Positions 1 through 8,178 of a DNA stretch of 64,000 nt are shown here, one piece after another. The notes under the pieces were generated by a model. That model saw only the letters and a program-made list of their open reading frames with translations, was not told the DNA's origin and did no database searches. The translations under genes and the position numbers were made by a program. The DNA is from Pseudomonas azotoformans (GTDB taxonomy: Bacteria; Pseudomonadota; Gammaproteobacteria; Pseudomonadales; Pseudomonadaceae), in contig NZ_LT629702.1 of assembly GCF_900103345.1 (NCBI RefSeq), positions 2,170,001-2,234,000 on the forward strand. Reading direction: 5' to 3'. Within the stretch, counting starts at the first letter, position 1, and every line of letters begins with the position of its first letter.

Positions 1-56
1 TCCGAATAACGCCCGTGGCGCAGGCGATGGGATTGAGGTGCTGGGCGCATATCCAT
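1..56 (-). CDS. 5' end of an unidentified gene, cut by the window start
   Basis: Reading leftwards from base 56 there is an AGGAG ribosome-binding sequence followed by two in-frame ATG codons (first bases at 56 and 50). The frame stays open to base 1 and begins M-D-M-R-P-A-P-Q-S-H-R-L-R-H-G. The second ATG has the better spacing (8 bases) from AGGAG. It lies just downstream of sctU on the same strand, so it may be the next gene of the type III operon or an associated gene. Too little is visible to name it, and a chance open frame of about 18 codons cannot be excluded. Confidence 0.4.
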   Translation of the reverse strand, partial: MDMRPAPQSHRLRHGRYS

Positions 57-176
57 TACTCCTGGAGAAGTCCTTAAGAGCATTAACGCTAGCGACTGAT
101 GTAAGGTGAGCCAGTGTTACTTGGTGACTGGATGTATCCCAATGTCCTTGAACAGCCTCCCTCTGGTAGCTGAGGG

Positions 177-1223
177 TCAGATAAGGCGAGCGGCCACCAA
201 CCAGTCCGCCACGGCCTGGAACGACGCATCCGGCACCGGGTCACCGGGGACGGTCCTGCGCGCGATCTCAGCGGCCAGGCCCCTGTCCGGCGCATGGGGA
301 ATTCCCAGGTCATACGCCTCCTGCAGCATCAACAACGCCTCCTGCGGCGAAGCCCGGCACACGATCACCGGCACCGGGGTTTCCCCGCGCACATAGCGCA
401 CGCCAATCACCCAGCCGTCGGTGGTGCCGATCATCAAGGACGCACGGCCCAAACCCAGCTTGGTCGCCAGGGCCTGCATCTCATTGCGCTGGCGGCGGCG
501 TTCGCTTTTGATCAGCGGGTCGCCGTCGATGTCCTTGCGTTCGCGCTTGGTTTCACTGCGGGTCATCTTCATGTCGCGGCCGAACAGCCAGCGCTGCATC
601 ATCACGTCCACCCCACCCACCAGGATGAACGCACACAGCACGGTGAACACCAGCGGCTTGAGCACCAGGAAGAATGTCGATTCCATGCACTCGGCGCCAC
701 AGCGCGACGACTCCATCAGCGCCTGCAACGCATGCTTGCCGACAAGGTAGAACGCGATTGCCAGCACCTGTACCTTGATCAGGCCCTTGATGAACTCCAC
801 CAGGTTGCGCAGGGCAAAGATCTTCTTCATGCCCTCTGCCGGGTTGATGCGTTTGAACTCGGGTTTGATCGGGTCGGTCGAGAACACAAACCCGCGCATG
901 GTGATGATATTGGTCAGGATCACCACCCCAGTGGTCACCGCCATCACCGGCAGGGTAATGCCGATCACCAGTTGTTCGGCGTGGTCGAGCACCCTGGGCC
1001 ATACGGTGGCGAACGGTTCGATATAGATTTGCGCGGTGAGGTCGATCAACGCGGTGACCTGGGCCTTGGCCCGTGGCGCCAGAATGGAAATGCACAGCGT
1101 ACAGAACAGGATGACCATGCCCGACACCAGGTCCTGGCTTTTGGCAACCTGGCCCTTTTTGCGTGCGTCCTGGAGCTTCTTGTCCGTGGCCGGCTGGGAT
1201 TTTTCTTCGCTGGTATCGGCCAT
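177..1223 (-). CDS. sctU: Type III secretion export apparatus switch protein SctU (RhcU/HrcU/YscU family), NPTH motif absent
   Basis: An inner-membrane component of the T3SS export gate. FlhB/YscU-family proteins receive substrates and control the switch in export specificity. The 348-residue protein has the family layout: a charged N-terminus, four hydrophobic segments (about 33-50, 86-108, 140-162 and 184-210), then a cytoplasmic domain ending with the usual R-Y-x-R-G-E-T-P-V-P stretch. Family members self-cleave at an Asn-Pro-Thr-His motif about ten residues before this R-Y. Here the aligned position (residues 267-270, bases 414-425) reads T-T-D-G with no length change, so self-cleavage should not occur as known. 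It is the last gene of the sctC1-to-sctU operon, starting 3 bases after the sctT stop. Confidence 0.93.
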   Translation of the reverse strand: MADTSEEKSQPATDKKLQDARKKGQVAKSQDLVSGMVILFCTLCISILAPRAKAQVTALIDLTAQIYIEPFATVWPRVLDHAEQLVIGITLPVMAVTTGVVILTNIITMRGFVFSTDPIKPEFKRINPAEGMKKIFALRNLVEFIKGLIKVQVLAIAFYLVGKHALQALMESSRCGAECMESTFFLVLKPLVFTVLCAFILVGGVDVMMQRWLFGRDMKMTRSETKRERKDIDGDPLIKSERRRQRNEMQALATKLGLGRASLMIGTTDGWVIGVRYVRGETPVPVIVCRASPQEALLMLQEAYDLGIPHAPDRGLAAEIARRTVPGDPVPDASFQAVADWLVAARLI

Positions 1224-1226
1224 GGG

Positions 1227-2039
1227 CTACTCCATGCCGGCCAGGGTCTTGAGCAGTTCGACGGTGCCGCGGAACTCCGCCAGTTGGTCGAGCATCAGCG
1301 GGATCAGGAAGCCGATGTAGATCACCATCAGGATCGTGAAAAACAGGTTTTTCACCGGCAGCGACAGGTCAAAAATATGCAGGTTCGGCGCCATGCGCGA
1401 CAGGTAGGCAAGCATCAGGTCGGTCACCAGCAGTGCGATCAACAGCGGCGAGACCATCAGCACGCCAACGCGCATGATCTGGTCGAGGATCGACAACACC
1501 GCCAGCAGCGCCGAGCTGGCAAACACTGGCGTGAACGAGGTGACCGGCCACAGCTGGTAGCTGTGGTAATAGCCGTCGACCATCAGGATGAACCCGCCGG
1601 ACATGAAGAACAGCGTGATCAGCATCACCGTGAGCAGGGTCGCCATCACGCTGGACTCCCCGGACGACAGCGGGTCCACCAATTGCGCCATGGTCGAGCC
1701 GCGTTGCAGGTCGATCAACTCCCCCGCCACCTCGGCGGCCCAGAACGGAATGCCGAACAGCAGGCCGATGAGGATGCCGATCAGGAATTCCTTGATCAGC
1801 AACCCGGCGATAAACACGCTGCCGTGCTCCGGCATCGAGGTCAGCGCTTCAAACACCGGGAAAAACATCGGGATGGAAATCGCCACGGCCACACAGCCGC
1901 GAATCATGCCGGTGAGGCCCAGGCGGTTGAACGCCGGGGTGATCACCACCACCCCCATGGCGCGGCAGGCGGCCAGCGACGCGGAGCTGATCACCGGGTA
2001 GGCGACTTCGAGGAACTGCGCGGTCAGGCTGGCATCCAT
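1227..2039 (-). CDS. sctT: Type III secretion export apparatus protein SctT (RhcT/HrcT/SpaR family)
   Basis: A polytopic inner-membrane export-gate protein of 270 residues, the usual family length. It has about six hydrophobic segments and the family feature E-L-I-D-L-Q-R-G near residues 100-110. In known systems SctT assembles with SctR and SctS into the helical entry pore of the export apparatus. It lies 6 bases after sctS and 3 bases before sctU, in the invariant R-S-T-U order. Confidence 0.95.
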   Translation of the reverse strand: MDASLTAQFLEVAYPVISSASLAACRAMGVVVITPAFNRLGLTGMIRGCVAVAISIPMFFPVFEALTSMPEHGSVFIAGLLIKEFLIGILIGLLFGIPFWAAEVAGELIDLQRGSTMAQLVDPLSSGESSVMATLLTVMLITLFFMSGGFILMVDGYYHSYQLWPVTSFTPVFASSALLAVLSILDQIMRVGVLMVSPLLIALLVTDLMLAYLSRMAPNLHIFDLSLPVKNLFFTILMVIYIGFLIPLMLDQLAEFRGTVELLKTLAGME

Positions 2040-2045
2040 GGGCGG

Positions 2046-2315
2046 TCAGCGCGTCCACATTGGAAAATTGTCCAGCACCTGACCGCCGAGTTCCGCGACT
2101 TGTCCGGCGAGAACCGGACCGAGGAACACGATGGTCAGCAACACCGCCACCAGCTTCACCACCTGGGGCAACGTCTGGTCCTGGATCTGCGTCAACGCCT
2201 GGAACAGGCCCACGCTCAACCCCACGATAATCGCCACCCCCAACGCCGGCGCGGAGAGCATCAGCACCGTCATCAGTGCCTGTTTCATCAATGACAGGAA
2301 TACGTCCTGGCCCAT
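2046..2315 (-). CDS. sctS: Type III secretion export apparatus protein SctS (RhcS/HrcS/SpaQ family)
   Basis: A small export-gate protein of 89 residues with two long transmembrane helices (about 15-40 and 50-75) separated by the family signature Q-I-Q-D-Q-T-L-P. It forms part of the SctRST pore. It starts 10 bases downstream of the sctR stop with a GAGG ribosome-binding sequence. Confidence 0.95.
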   Translation of the reverse strand: MGQDVFLSLMKQALMTVLMLSAPALGVAIIVGLSVGLFQALTQIQDQTLPQVVKLVAVLLTIVFLGPVLAGQVAELGGQVLDNFPMWTR

Positions 2316-2325
2316 GGGTCGTGCC

Positions 2326-2979
2326 TCAGCCGTAACTCAGAATCAAACCGTGCATCAAGCGCGACCAGCCGCTCAGGGACACGAATAAAAAGATCTTCAG
2401 CGGAATGGAAATCAGGTTCGGCGAGACCATCGACATACCCATGGCCATCAGCACGTTGGACACCAGCAAGTCCACCACCAGGAACGGGATGTAGAGCAAA
2501 AAGCCGATCTCGAAGGCGCGGGTCAGTTCCGAGCTGACGAACGCCGGGATCAGCACCACCAGGTCGTCGTCTCGCAAATCGGCGCGTGCCTCAGGCGACC
2601 AGATGGTCTCGGTGGCCTGCACGAAAAAACCGCGTTCGGACTCATTGGCGAAGCGCTTGAGGTGCGCTTGCAACGGTGGACGCAATGCATCGCCCAAATC
2701 CTTGAGTTGCTCCACATGCTCGATGTTGAGGTCGCGCCCCTCCACCTGCCGGTACATGTCGCCAATCAACGGCGTGGTCACATACACCGACAGGATCAGC
2801 GCAATGCCGTAGAGCACCAGGTTCGGCGGCGTCTGTTGCACGCCAAGGGCGTTGCGGATCAGGAACAGCACCACCGAGATCTTCATGAATCCAGTAAGTG
2901 TCACCACCGCCAGCGGGATCAGCCCGATCGTCGCAACGACCAGGATGATCTCGATCAGGTTCGGCTGATAACCGGTCAT
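2326..2979 (-). CDS. sctR: Type III secretion export apparatus protein SctR (RhcR/HrcR/SpaP family)
   Basis: A 217-residue export-gate core protein. Recognisable family features include an N-terminal hydrophobic stretch with F-M-K-I-S-V-V-L, then R-N-A-L-G-V-Q-Q-T-P-P-N, and near the C-terminus F-V-S-S-E-L and G-M-S-M-V-S-P. SctR is the main subunit of the RST pore. The start codon overlaps the sctQ stop by ATGA, so translation is probably coupled. Confidence 0.96.
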   Translation of the reverse strand: MTGYQPNLIEIILVVATIGLIPLAVVTLTGFMKISVVLFLIRNALGVQQTPPNLVLYGIALILSVYVTTPLIGDMYRQVEGRDLNIEHVEQLKDLGDALRPPLQAHLKRFANESERGFFVQATETIWSPEARADLRDDDLVVLIPAFVSSELTRAFEIGFLLYIPFLVVDLLVSNVLMAMGMSMVSPNLISIPLKIFLFVSLSGWSRLMHGLILSYG

Positions 2980-3221
2980 GGGGTGGCAAAACTCAGCAGG
3001 CGCACACCCAGGCCGTCACCGATTTTCACCAGTTGGCCCTGGCCGACGCGGCGGCCGTTGACCAACAGGTCGACGCTGTCCACGCCCGGCGTATTGAGCT
3101 GCAACAGGCTGCCGGCACCCAGTTCGCGCAATTGCGCCAGGGTCAGTTCCAGGCTGCCCACCTGGCACACCAGTTTCAACGGCAGGTCATCCAGCGCAAC
3201 GGCGGCATCAACATCGGTCAT
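2976..3221 (-). CDS. Possible internally initiated short form SctQ-C (SpoA domain only)
   Basis: Inside sctQ, in the same frame, an ATG at residue 253 (first base 3221) is preceded by GGAG with a 6-base spacer and sits exactly at the start of the SpoA domain (M-T-D-V-D-A). The product would have 81 residues. YscQ, SpaO and SsaQ are known to make such a C-terminal fragment by internal translation start, and it is a structural part of the sorting platform. Use here is an inference from the ribosome-binding sequence and position. Confidence 0.5.
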   Translation of the reverse strand: MTDVDAAVALDDLPLKLVCQVGSLELTLAQLRELGAGSLLQLNTPGVDSVDLLVNGRRVGQGQLVKIGDGLGVRLLSFATP

Positions 3222-3977
3222 GGGGTTCTCCGGTTCCACAAAGGGGGCTTTCAAGGCTTCCTGCAGGCGCAGGACTTCGCCCTGGTATTGGCAGCGCGCC
3301 TGCAGGCGGCCGTCGAGGTCAAGCAAAAGGCCCGGGCCTTGCTCCAGCATCAGCACATCACCGGGGCGCAGGCTGCGCAGTTCGCCGAGGCTCAGCCACT
3401 GCCGCCCCGCCACCACCGCCAGGGTCTGGCGCAGGCCTGGCAAGGGGTCGGGGTCGACCTCGGCGTATTGCGCCAGCAGCTGCGCGACCAGCACGGCGGC
3501 GCTTTCGCTCAGGTCCAGCTGGACGCTCATGGCGGGTTGGTCGCCGAAGGTCAATTCCAGCGTCAACCGCAGGGCAAACACGCTCTGCTCATCAGCGGCT
3601 TCAAGCACCTGCACCGGGTGACCGAGCAACGGCTCCAGGGCTTGGATCAGGTCGAGCAGCGCCAGCTCCAGCAACAACGCGCGCGGTAGCGCAGGCAACG
3701 GCTGCACGTCGAACGGCAGTGCCAGCGGCAGCATCAGTTGCTCCAGCGCCACAGCGGACAACCGTAGGCGCACCGGGGCACGGCCCAGCGACAGCAACAC
3801 CTCACGCGGCGCGTCGAGGCTGTGCGCTACGGCGGCCCAGCTCACGCGCAGGTCCTGCCCGGCGCAACGGCCCTGCCAGGGACGGCAGCGGCGGTGCAAT
3901 TGGTTATGCAGCGCCAGCAATGCCGGGTCGTAGTGGGTCAGCCACGGCGACAGCGGGTCGGCAAGGGCTGCGATCAT
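2976..3977 (-). CDS. sctQ: Type III secretion C-ring/sorting platform protein SctQ (RhcQ/HrcQ/YscQ family)
   Basis: The cytoplasmic sorting-platform protein. It is 333 residues long, with a poorly conserved N-terminal two-thirds and a C-terminal SpoA (surface presentation of antigens) domain from about residue 255 to the end. The domain contains the typical pattern V-N-G-R-x-V-G-x-G-x-L-V-x-I and ends with a hydrophobic strand. The start overlaps the sctO stop (ATGA). In related systems SctQ associates with a shorter C-terminal form of itself, and a possible internal start is listed separately. Confidence 0.88.
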   Translation of the reverse strand: MIAALADPLSPWLTHYDPALLALHNQLHRRCRPWQGRCAGQDLRVSWAAVAHSLDAPREVLLSLGRAPVRLRLSAVALEQLMLPLALPFDVQPLPALPRALLLELALLDLIQALEPLLGHPVQVLEAADEQSVFALRLTLELTFGDQPAMSVQLDLSESAAVLVAQLLAQYAEVDPDPLPGLRQTLAVVAGRQWLSLGELRSLRPGDVLMLEQGPGLLLDLDGRLQARCQYQGEVLRLQEALKAPFVEPENPMTDVDAAVALDDLPLKLVCQVGSLELTLAQLRELGAGSLLQLNTPGVDSVDLLVNGRRVGQGQLVKIGDGLGVRLLSFATP

Positions 3978-4420
3978 GTGCCGGTGCCTTCATCACGCAG
4001 CTCGCCCACCCGGCGTTCGGCGCTTTCGCGGCCCTCCAGCAGGCTTTGCCAGGCGTCGGACTGACGCTGGCGGCTCAGGCGCTCCTGACGGAACAGATCG
4101 CGTTCACGCTCCTGGCTTTCCAAGGTAATGGAGACGTGACTCACATCGTTTTCCAGTTGCTGCTGGTCATCCGACAGGCCGCGCAAGCGATCCTGGGCGG
4201 CCTGCCAACTGGCGACCGACAGGCCTTCGGTCAAGGACGCATAAACCAGCCGCGCTTCTTCGGCGATGGCTTCACGGTGCAGGCGCAATTGCTCCTTGGC
4301 GTCGGTGAGCACGCCGTGGGTCTGCTCACAGCGCTGCTGCTGCGCGGCCAGCTGGCTGGCGGCCCGTTGTTCACGCAATACCCGCAGGGTTTGCAGGGTG
4401 CGCAGTTGTTGGGTTTTCAT
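3974..4420 (-). CDS. sctO: Type III secretion stalk protein SctO (Y4yJ/HrpO/YscO-like)
   Basis: A 148-residue highly charged protein predicted as two long alpha helices (coiled-coil hairpin), rich in Q, E and R, placed between the ATPase gene sctN and sctQ. This is the position and character of SctO, the central stalk that links the ATPase to the export gate (like FliJ). The start at 4420 was chosen because AAGGAG lies 8 bases upstream. The frame is open further upstream but only over the sctN 3' end. No separate ruler gene (sctP) lies between sctN and sctQ. Confidence 0.8.
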   Translation of the reverse strand: MKTQQLRTLQTLRVLREQRAASQLAAQQQRCEQTHGVLTDAKEQLRLHREAIAEEARLVYASLTEGLSVASWQAAQDRLRGLSDDQQQLENDVSHVSITLESQERERDLFRQERLSRQRQSDAWQSLLEGRESAERRVGELRDEGTGT

Positions 4421-4436
4421 TGGATATGCTCCTTGT

Positions 4437-5759
4437 TCATGCCAGTACCCGGCGCATGTGGGCCAGGGTTTGTTCCAGGTTGCTCGGCTCATCCGCGTTC
4501 TGACGCAGGAAGGCTTCGATAGCGGCGTGGCGGTTGATCGCTTCATCGGCCAGAGGATCGCTGCCGGCGGAGTACTCCCCCACGCGAATCAGCATTTCGA
4601 TCTCGCCATACCGCGCCATCAATTCACGCATGCGCATGGCCAGTCGCTTGTGCTCTTCACCGGCGACCTGCTCCATCAAACGACTGCGACTGCGCAACAC
4701 ATCCACCGCCGGAAAGTAGTTGCGCTGGGCCAGCTCGGCACTCAACGCGATATGCCCGTCGAGGATCGAACGAGCCTCTTCGGCCACCGGATCACTGGCG
4801 GCATCGCCCTCGGTCAGCACGGTGTACAGCGCGGTAATGCTGCCGCTGGGACCGGGGCCGGCGCGTTCCAGCAAACGCGGCAAGGCCGAGAAGAACGACG
4901 GCGGATAACCGCGCCGGGTCGGCGGCTCGCCCACGGCCAAGCCGATCTCGCGCTGGGCCCGGGCGAAACGTGTGAGGCTGTCCATCAACAGCAACACGTT
5001 GCGGCCCTGGTCGCGGTGGTACTCGGCCAGGGTCGTAGCGACAAACGCCGCACGCACCCGCTCGGCGGCCGGGCGATCCGACGTGGCAACCACCGCCACC
5101 GTGCGCGCACGCGCCTGGGCGTCTAGCTGCACATCGAGCAATTCGCGCACTTCCCGGCCACGCTCGCCGATCAGGCCGATCACGATCACATCGGCTTCAC
5201 TGTTGCGGATGATGCTGGCGAGCAGCGACGACTTGCCCACACCGGGCTCACCGAAGATGCCCATGCGTTGGCCCTGGGCCAGGGTCAGCAAGCCATCGAT
5301 GGAGCGAATGCCCAATGCCATGGAGCGCACGATCAACTGCCGCGAAAACGGTGCCGGCGGTTCAGCGTGCAGCGGGTAATGCTGCAAGGCCACGGTCGGC
5401 GGGATGCCGTCGCCGTCGAGGAAATCGCCCATGGGGCTGATGACCCGGCCGAGCTGCGCATCCCCGACCGCCACGCCCAGGGTTTCGCCGGTGGCGGTGA
5501 TTTGGGTGCGCGTGGACAGGCCTTCCATGGAGCCGATGGGCGACAGGATGGCTTCGTCGCCGTCAAAACCGATCACCTCGGCGCTCAGGCTGCGCGCGCT
5601 GCCGGGGTCGCGCAGCTGGCACAGTTCACCGATGCTCGCCCCGGCCACGCTGGCGCGCAGCAATACACCGCGAATACTCAGCACGCTGCCGTGCATGGGT
5701 CGCGGGCGCGCCTGGGCCAGGCGTTCAGTGAGGCGTGGCAGCAGGTGTTCCAGGTTCAT
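4437..5759 (-). CDS. sctN: Type III secretion ATPase SctN (RhcN/HrcN/YscN family)
   Basis: The hexameric cytoplasmic ATPase that unfolds substrates and strips chaperones. It is 440 residues, the normal length. Walker A is G-E-P-G-V-G-K-S-S (about residues 167-175), followed by the signature G-L-I-G-E-R-G-R-E-V. Walker B is L-L-L-M-D-S-L-T-R with the downstream G-E-P-P-T-R-R-G-Y-P-P-S. The N-terminal beta-barrel and C-terminal helical domains are complete. The start overlaps the sctL stop by ATGA. Confidence 0.97.
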   Translation of the reverse strand: MNLEHLLPRLTERLAQARPRPMHGSVLSIRGVLLRASVAGASIGELCQLRDPGSARSLSAEVIGFDGDEAILSPIGSMEGLSTRTQITATGETLGVAVGDAQLGRVISPMGDFLDGDGIPPTVALQHYPLHAEPPAPFSRQLIVRSMALGIRSIDGLLTLAQGQRMGIFGEPGVGKSSLLASIIRNSEADVIVIGLIGERGREVRELLDVQLDAQARARTVAVVATSDRPAAERVRAAFVATTLAEYHRDQGRNVLLLMDSLTRFARAQREIGLAVGEPPTRRGYPPSFFSALPRLLERAGPGPSGSITALYTVLTEGDAASDPVAEEARSILDGHIALSAELAQRNYFPAVDVLRSRSRLMEQVAGEEHKRLAMRMRELMARYGEIEMLIRVGEYSAGSDPLADEAINRHAAIEAFLRQNADEPSNLEQTLAHMRRVLA

Positions 5760-6340
5760 GCCACGCCCTCTTCGGCGAAGGGCAACAGGCTGCGACGCAG
5801 GTTCTGCAATTGGGCTTCAAGGCCCAGTTCCACAGAGCCGGCCGGGCTGTTCAGGCGGGCCTGGCCGGCGCTCAGCTGTTCATCCGCATCCACTGCAATC
5901 GCCAGCCCCTCCAGCTTGAGGCGTTGACGCAAGGCATCCACGTCCGCCGGCGGCACCCACAAGGTCAGGGCCTGGTCCTGGCGAAACGCGCTCAACGCCT
6001 GGCGGGTACTGCGCACCACACGCTCGGCCGTGTCCAACTCACCCAGCACTTCACGCACGATACCCAGGGCCAGGTCGACCAGGGACGTTTCCAGACTGCT
6101 CAAGTAATGCTGCACCTGGGCTTGGGTAGCGAGCAGCAGTTGCGCCACCTGTTCAGCACCGGCTTGCCGGGCGCTTTCGAAACCCTCTGCGCGGGCGCTG
6201 CTCAGCCATTGTTCGCTGTCGGCGCGGAGCTGCTCGGCCTGCGCCTTGGCCGCTTGCAGGAAGGCAAACCCATCACTCCATAACGCGGCGTCCTCGGCGC
6301 GCAGGATGCGGGCGGTGGGACGGCTCGGCAGTTCACTCAT
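5756..6340 (-). CDS. sctL: Type III secretion ATPase stator SctL (NolV/HrpE/YscL family)
   Basis: The stator protein that anchors the ATPase to the sorting platform and restrains it (FliH-like). It has 194 residues: a helical, alanine- and glutamine-rich N-terminal half and a C-terminal FliH-like domain with L-A-L-G-I-V-R-E-V-L and a glycine/serine-rich strand region near the end. The ATG at 6340 overlaps the sctK stop and is preferred over an upstream in-frame start inside sctK. Confidence 0.85.
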   Translation of the reverse strand: MSELPSRPTARILRAEDAALWSDGFAFLQAAKAQAEQLRADSEQWLSSARAEGFESARQAGAEQVAQLLLATQAQVQHYLSSLETSLVDLALGIVREVLGELDTAERVVRSTRQALSAFRQDQALTLWVPPADVDALRQRLKLEGLAIAVDADEQLSAGQARLNSPAGSVELGLEAQLQNLRRSLLPFAEEGVA

Positions 6341-6951
6341 GGCGCAATCTCCTCGGCCAGCAGGCACGCAGCGGCGGCCTGGACGATTTCCAGGTCGCGG
6401 GGCACACGGGCGCTGTGGCCCTGGGGGAAGGCAAAGCGCAAACGCAGCCAGCCCTGCCAGTCGGCATGCTGGGCGTGCAACCAGGCCGCGACACAGCCTT
6501 GGCCATCGCGGTCGATGGCGTCGACCAACTCGGCCGGCTCGCGCAGCAGATCCGCCGCGCCACCGAGTTGGCGCAAGGCCAGGGCGCTCACGAAGACCTC
6601 AGCACCCAGGCCTTCGCGCAACTCATTGACCACCTCGCGGCGGATCTCGCGGCTCAGGGTCGGGGCATGCCAGATGGCGCCGCACAACCTGGGCAAGCGC
6701 GCAAACTGTGCCGGTGACAACAACAGCACCGCCAAGTCTGCCGCCATTGGCGTGGTCAATTGCGCCATGGGCGCCAGTTGATAATGGCTGACCAGCAACT
6801 GCTCCAGGCGCTGGCGAAAGCGTGGCTGGCCCTGCATCGCCTGCAACACCGCTTGCGGCAACTCATCGGCAAAACACGCGCCCAGGCTCTGCCCGCGCAC
6901 GAACTGCAACGGCTCGGCGACCAAGCCCTGCCAGCGTTCGAACAAACTCAT
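6337..6951 (-). CDS. sctK: Type III secretion sorting platform protein SctK (NolU/HrpD/YscK-like)
   Basis: A 204-residue soluble protein between sctJ and sctL. This is the conserved place of SctK, which links SctD and SctQ in the sorting platform. The family is weakly conserved. Visible features are a run of L-A-V-L-L-L-S-P-A-Q-F-A-R-L-P-R-L-C-G in the middle and a tryptophan-containing C-terminal part. The assignment rests mainly on position and length. It overlaps sctJ upstream and sctL downstream by ATGA. Confidence 0.75.
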   Translation of the reverse strand: MSLFERWQGLVAEPLQFVRGQSLGACFADELPQAVLQAMQGQPRFRQRLEQLLVSHYQLAPMAQLTTPMAADLAVLLLSPAQFARLPRLCGAIWHAPTLSREIRREVVNELREGLGAEVFVSALALRQLGGAADLLREPAELVDAIDRDGQGCVAAWLHAQHADWQGWLRLRFAFPQGHSARVPRDLEIVQAAAACLLAEEIAP

Positions 6952-7730
6952 TCACCCTCCTTGAGCACATACAACGCCTGGGACTGACGACGCGCCCACT
7001 GCTGACGGGCCAGCACGCCCACGGCACCGAGTGCGATCAACAACAAGGCGCCGAACATCAGCCGCGCCTGCGCCAGGTTGTCTTCCAGCAGCCACAGGCC
7101 CATGAACCGCGCCAGTCGCGGCTGCGCCGGGTTCTGGCTGATGGCGACGGCAGCCTTGATCGCGGTCACAGAAACGCCGTCGTAACTCAACCCGGAGATG
7201 CCGTTGGCAACCAGCGTCTTGATCTGCGGGATCAGCGTATTGATATCGGTGCCCGGGTCGTAACGCACCAGCACCGAGGCCGACGACGGCGAGATCACAC
7301 GCTTGAGCAAGTCATTGTCCGGCAGCACCACATGCACACGGGCGGCAACGATGCCGTCGATCTGCGACACCGAGTGGGACAGTTCTTCGCTCAGCGCATA
7401 GATCATCTGCGCCCGCTCCTGCACCGGCGACGACACCAGGCCATTGCCCTTGAACACTTCGCCCATGTTGGAAAAGCTCTGTTGCGGCAAACCAGCGTTG
7501 TCGAGCAGGGTCATGGCTTCGGCAAAGCGTGACTCATCGACCACCACCTTGAGCTGGCCGTTGTCCTGGGCCTTGCGTTCGGCCGGGACACCACCGCGCA
7601 GCAGCACCGCGACCATGGCGTTGGCGTCGCGCTCGCTGAGGTTGGTGTAGAGGTCGGTGTTGCACGCCTGCAACAGGCTGGCGAGCAGGCCGATCAGCAA
7701 CAGGCGCAAGGTGCGGTTTGGGCTTGGCAT
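6948..7730 (-). CDS. sctJ: Type III secretion inner ring lipoprotein SctJ (RhcJ/HrcJ/YscJ family)
   Basis: The inner-membrane ring lipoprotein of the basal body. It has 260 residues: a signal peptide ending in the lipobox L-Q-A-C (cysteine about residue 23), two ring-building domains (about 25-75 and 110-185, with R-V-H-V-V-L-P), and a C-terminal transmembrane helix (about 218-238) followed by basic residues. The start at 7730 lies 4 bases after the sctI stop. An upstream in-frame extension has no ribosome-binding sequence and overlaps sctI. Confidence 0.94.
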   Translation of the reverse strand: MPSPNRTLRLLLIGLLASLLQACNTDLYTNLSERDANAMVAVLLRGGVPAERKAQDNGQLKVVVDESRFAEAMTLLDNAGLPQQSFSNMGEVFKGNGLVSSPVQERAQMIYALSEELSHSVSQIDGIVAARVHVVLPDNDLLKRVISPSSASVLVRYDPGTDINTLIPQIKTLVANGISGLSYDGVSVTAIKAAVAISQNPAQPRLARFMGLWLLEDNLAQARLMFGALLLIALGAVGVLARQQWARRQSQALYVLKEGE

Positions 7731-7734
7731 ACGG

Positions 7735-8169
7735 TTATTGACCCTTGAGCAGCGTGTTGGCGGAACCGGAAATCTGTGTCGCACCGCGCACCACCATCTG
7801 GGTTTCGATGGAGTAATCGAACATCTTGCCCAGGGAGTGGACGATCTGGTCGACCTGTTGCTCGCCGACTTTTTTCCCCGGTTCACCCTGGGGCGAAGCG
7901 CTGGCGGTGCGGATTTCTGCCTGGGCCGGCGGCGGTGCCGAAGGATTGTTGGTGAGCAGGTCGGCCCGTTCGGAGAAAGCCCGCGTACGGTCGATGAAAC
8001 TGTTCATGCGCTCCATCAGGCCCGAGCCGATCTGGTGCGGGCTGGCGCCTTCGGGCATGCCCTTGGCGGTGTTGGCCATGTGCTCGAACAGGTTCTGCGA
8101 GGCCCCGGCGGGCCCCGCGCCGGCAGACGGCGGCAACGCCGAAGCACCGGCAGCGAGACTGATAGTCAT
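7735..8169 (-). CDS. sctI: Type III secretion inner rod protein SctI (NolB-like)
   Basis: A 144-residue protein whose C-terminus (about residues 110-144) contains the pattern E-T-Q-M-V-V-R-G-x-x-Q-I-S-G-S-x-N-T-L-L-K-G-Q. This closely fits the C-terminal helix of inner rod proteins such as PrgJ and YscI. The N-terminal half is low complexity (A, G, P, S). It sits immediately before sctJ, the place of nolB in rhizobia. The start has AGGAAA upstream. Confidence 0.85.
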   Translation of the reverse strand: MTISLAAGASALPPSAGAGPAGASQNLFEHMANTAKGMPEGASPHQIGSGLMERMNSFIDRTRAFSERADLLTNNPSAPPPAQAEIRTASASPQGEPGKKVGEQQVDQIVHSLGKMFDYSIETQMVVRGATQISGSANTLLKGQ

Positions 8170-8178
8170 AGGGGTTTC

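Noticed and set aside
294..2294. Very long open frame on the plus strand opposite sctU-sctT
   Set aside because: It runs antisense to clearly homologous sct genes. Its translation is H/Q/R-rich, as expected from the complement of GC-rich codons, and no ribosome-binding sequence was seen.
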